A DNA stretch of 8,241 nt, from assembly GCA_938003575.1 (NCBI GenBank), contig CALKYG010000136.1, forward strand, positions 1 through 8,241, written 5' to 3'. Below, one piece after another: positions 7,342 to 8,241 of the stretch (the stretch's first letter is position 1; the number at the start of each line of letters is the position of its first letter). Source of the stretch: an uncultured Alphaproteobacteria bacterium. GTDB lineage: Bacteria > Pseudomonadota > Alphaproteobacteria > Caulobacterales > Parvularculaceae. The position numbers and the translations under genes are program-made. The notes under the pieces were generated by a model. It had not been told where the DNA came from and searched no databases. It was given only the letters and a program-made list of their open reading frames with translations.

Positions 7342-7363
7342 CTGCTGATAAAAATATGCAGCT
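7340..7363. repeat. Inverted repeat with AT-rich loop between the TSUP and racemase genes
   Basis: AGCTGC (7340-7345) and GCAGCT (7358-7363) are perfect reverse complements around an AT-rich 12-base loop; GCTGAT also occurs twice in direct orientation (7344-7349 and 7361-7366). The left arm begins on the last base of the TSUP stop codon. No run of T follows, so an intrinsic terminator is unlikely. The AT-rich patch in a GC-rich region could belong to a promoter for the racemase gene, but no good -35/-10 pair is visible. Confidence 0.3.
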
Positions 7364-7410
7364 GATGCGGCGGAACGTAAGGTTGCCGGATCATCGAATG
7401 GAGAGAAACT

Positions 7411-8241
7411 ATGCCCGGCGTTCTTGAGGGGGTGCGCATCATCGAGATCGCCGGAATTGGCCCGGGCCCTTTCTGCGGCATGATGCTTGCCGATCACGGC
7501 GCCGAGGTCATCCGCATTGACCGCATCGGCGGCGATCCGCTGAGCGCGAATCCGCTGGCGCGATCCCGCAAGTCAATCGCGGTGGATATCAGGAAACCGG
7601 AAGGCGTCTTGATCGTCCGGGAGCTCGCGAAATCGGCTGACGGGCTGTTTGAAGGCAACCGCCCGGGCGTCATGGAGCGTCTCGGCCTCGGGCCCGACAT
7701 CTTGCTGAGCGACAATCCGAAACTCATTTACGGCCGCATGACCGGGTGGGGGCAGAAAGGCCCGCTCGCCAATGCAGCCGGCCATGACATCAATTACATC
7801 GCCGTCGCCGGCGCCTTGCACGGCTGTGGAACAGCGGACGGGCGTCCGACCCCGCCCGTCAATTACCTTGGTGATTTCGGCGGCGGCGGCATGCTGCTCG
7901 CCTTTGGCATGGTCGCAGGCATTCTTGGCGTGAAGAACGGCGCCCCCGGACAGGTGATCGATTGCGCCATGACTGACGGCTCGGCATTGCTGACGGCCAT
8001 GGTGTGGGGATTTCTGGCCCAGGGGGCATGGAAAGATCAACGCGGCGTCAATCTTCTCGATACGGGCGCGCACTTCTACAACACTTACGAGACAAGCGAC
8101 GGAAAATGGATTTCAATCGGCGCAATTGAACCGCAATTCTATGCGCTGCTGCGGCGAAAGCTCGGAATCGAGGGCGATCCGGACTTCGATGCGCAAATGG
8201 ATCCCGCTCAGTGGGATGGATTGAGGCACAAGCTCGCGAGA
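7411..8241 (+). CDS. mcr: Alpha-methylacyl-CoA racemase, family III CoA-transferase fold (runs off right edge)
   Basis: Enzyme that interconverts (R)- and (S)-2-methylacyl-CoA so that branched-chain acyl-CoA esters can enter beta-oxidation, which needs the S form. The 277 visible residues follow Mycobacterium tuberculosis Mcr closely: IIEIAGIGPGP (10-20), a nucleotide-binding-like stretch AEVIRID (31-37), RPGVMERLGLGP (84-95), GRMTGWGQKGP (108-118), AGHDINYIAVAGALH (123-137) and NYLGDFGGGGM (151-161). The residues matching Mcr's catalytic H126, D156 and E241 are H125, D155 and E240 (GAIEPQF), which favours a racemase over a generic CaiB/BaiF CoA-transferase. The family is about 360-390 residues, so roughly the last 100 are outside the window. 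One oddity is N83 in EGNRPG, where relatives have an aromatic residue. The ATG follows GGAGAG with normal spacing. It lies 69 bp behind the TSUP gene on the same strand, possibly in the same transcript. Confidence 0.93.
   Translation, partial: MPGVLEGVRIIEIAGIGPGPFCGMMLADHGAEVIRIDRIGGDPLSANPLARSRKSIAVDIRKPEGVLIVRELAKSADGLFEGNRPGVMERLGLGPDILLSDNPKLIYGRMTGWGQKGPLANAAGHDINYIAVAGALHGCGTADGRPTPPVNYLGDFGGGGMLLAFGMVAGILGVKNGAPGQVIDCAMTDGSALLTAMVWGFLAQGAWKDQRGVNLLDTGAHFYNTYETSDGKWISIGAIEPQFYALLRRKLGIEGDPDFDAQMDPAQWDGLRHKLAR

Noticed and set aside
7340..7363. Intrinsic terminator after the TSUP gene
   Set aside because: The inverted repeat has a 12-base AT-rich loop and is not followed by a T run, so it lacks terminator form.
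1..8241. A novel multi-gene defence, mobile or biosynthetic system
   Set aside because: Every strong coding region belongs to a known housekeeping, transport or catabolic family, gaps are short, and no repeats, integrases, nucleases or toxin-like small genes were seen.

Overview
The window reads as an ordinary housekeeping and catabolic stretch of a GC-rich alphaproteobacterial chromosome. The alphaproteobacterial call rests on CarB, which carries an extended loop before the [10 protein letters not shown] segment that I associate with alphaproteobacteria. The style of the spinster-like MFS and CNT transporters, and the genes being packed tightly with GC-rich third positions, fit this. The order within the class cannot be fixed from this sequence. 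I see no RNA genes, CRISPR arrays, insertion sequences, phage genes or integration sites.

Layout from left to right. (1) The N-terminal 291 codons of carB (carbamoyl-phosphate synthase large subunit) lie on the minus strand and run off the left edge. (2) A 210-bp divergent gap leads to a plus-strand pair: a concentrative nucleoside transporter of the CNT/NupC family and a CDP-alcohol phosphatidyltransferase. The stop of the first gene sits inside the ribosome binding site of the second. (3) A minus-strand spinster-like MFS transporter converges on that pair, and the two coding regions overlap by 40 bp. (4) A 167-bp divergent control region carries a good minus-strand promoter. A perfect inverted repeat fills most of the spacer between its -35 and -10. 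There is a weaker plus-strand promoter candidate with a direct repeat. (5) A plus-strand series follows: malate synthase G (glcB), a TauE/SafE-type (TSUP) membrane exporter 25 bp later, and, after 69 bp, the first 277 codons of an alpha-methylacyl-CoA racemase (family III CoA-transferase fold), which runs off the right edge.

How the parts may fit together. The glcB-TSUP-racemase series is compatible with growth on fatty or branched-chain acids. The racemase would make (S)-2-methylacyl-CoA available for beta-oxidation, acetyl-CoA would condense with glyoxylate through GlcB, and the TSUP protein could export an anion. This is inference from gene order only. The CNT and CDP-alcohol phosphatidyltransferase pair is physically coupled, but no shared pathway is evident.

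I did not find a convincing undescribed multi-gene system. The observations most worth checking are the altered base-recognition motif in the CNT protein, the operator-like palindrome in the MFS promoter, and the glcB-TSUP-racemase grouping.
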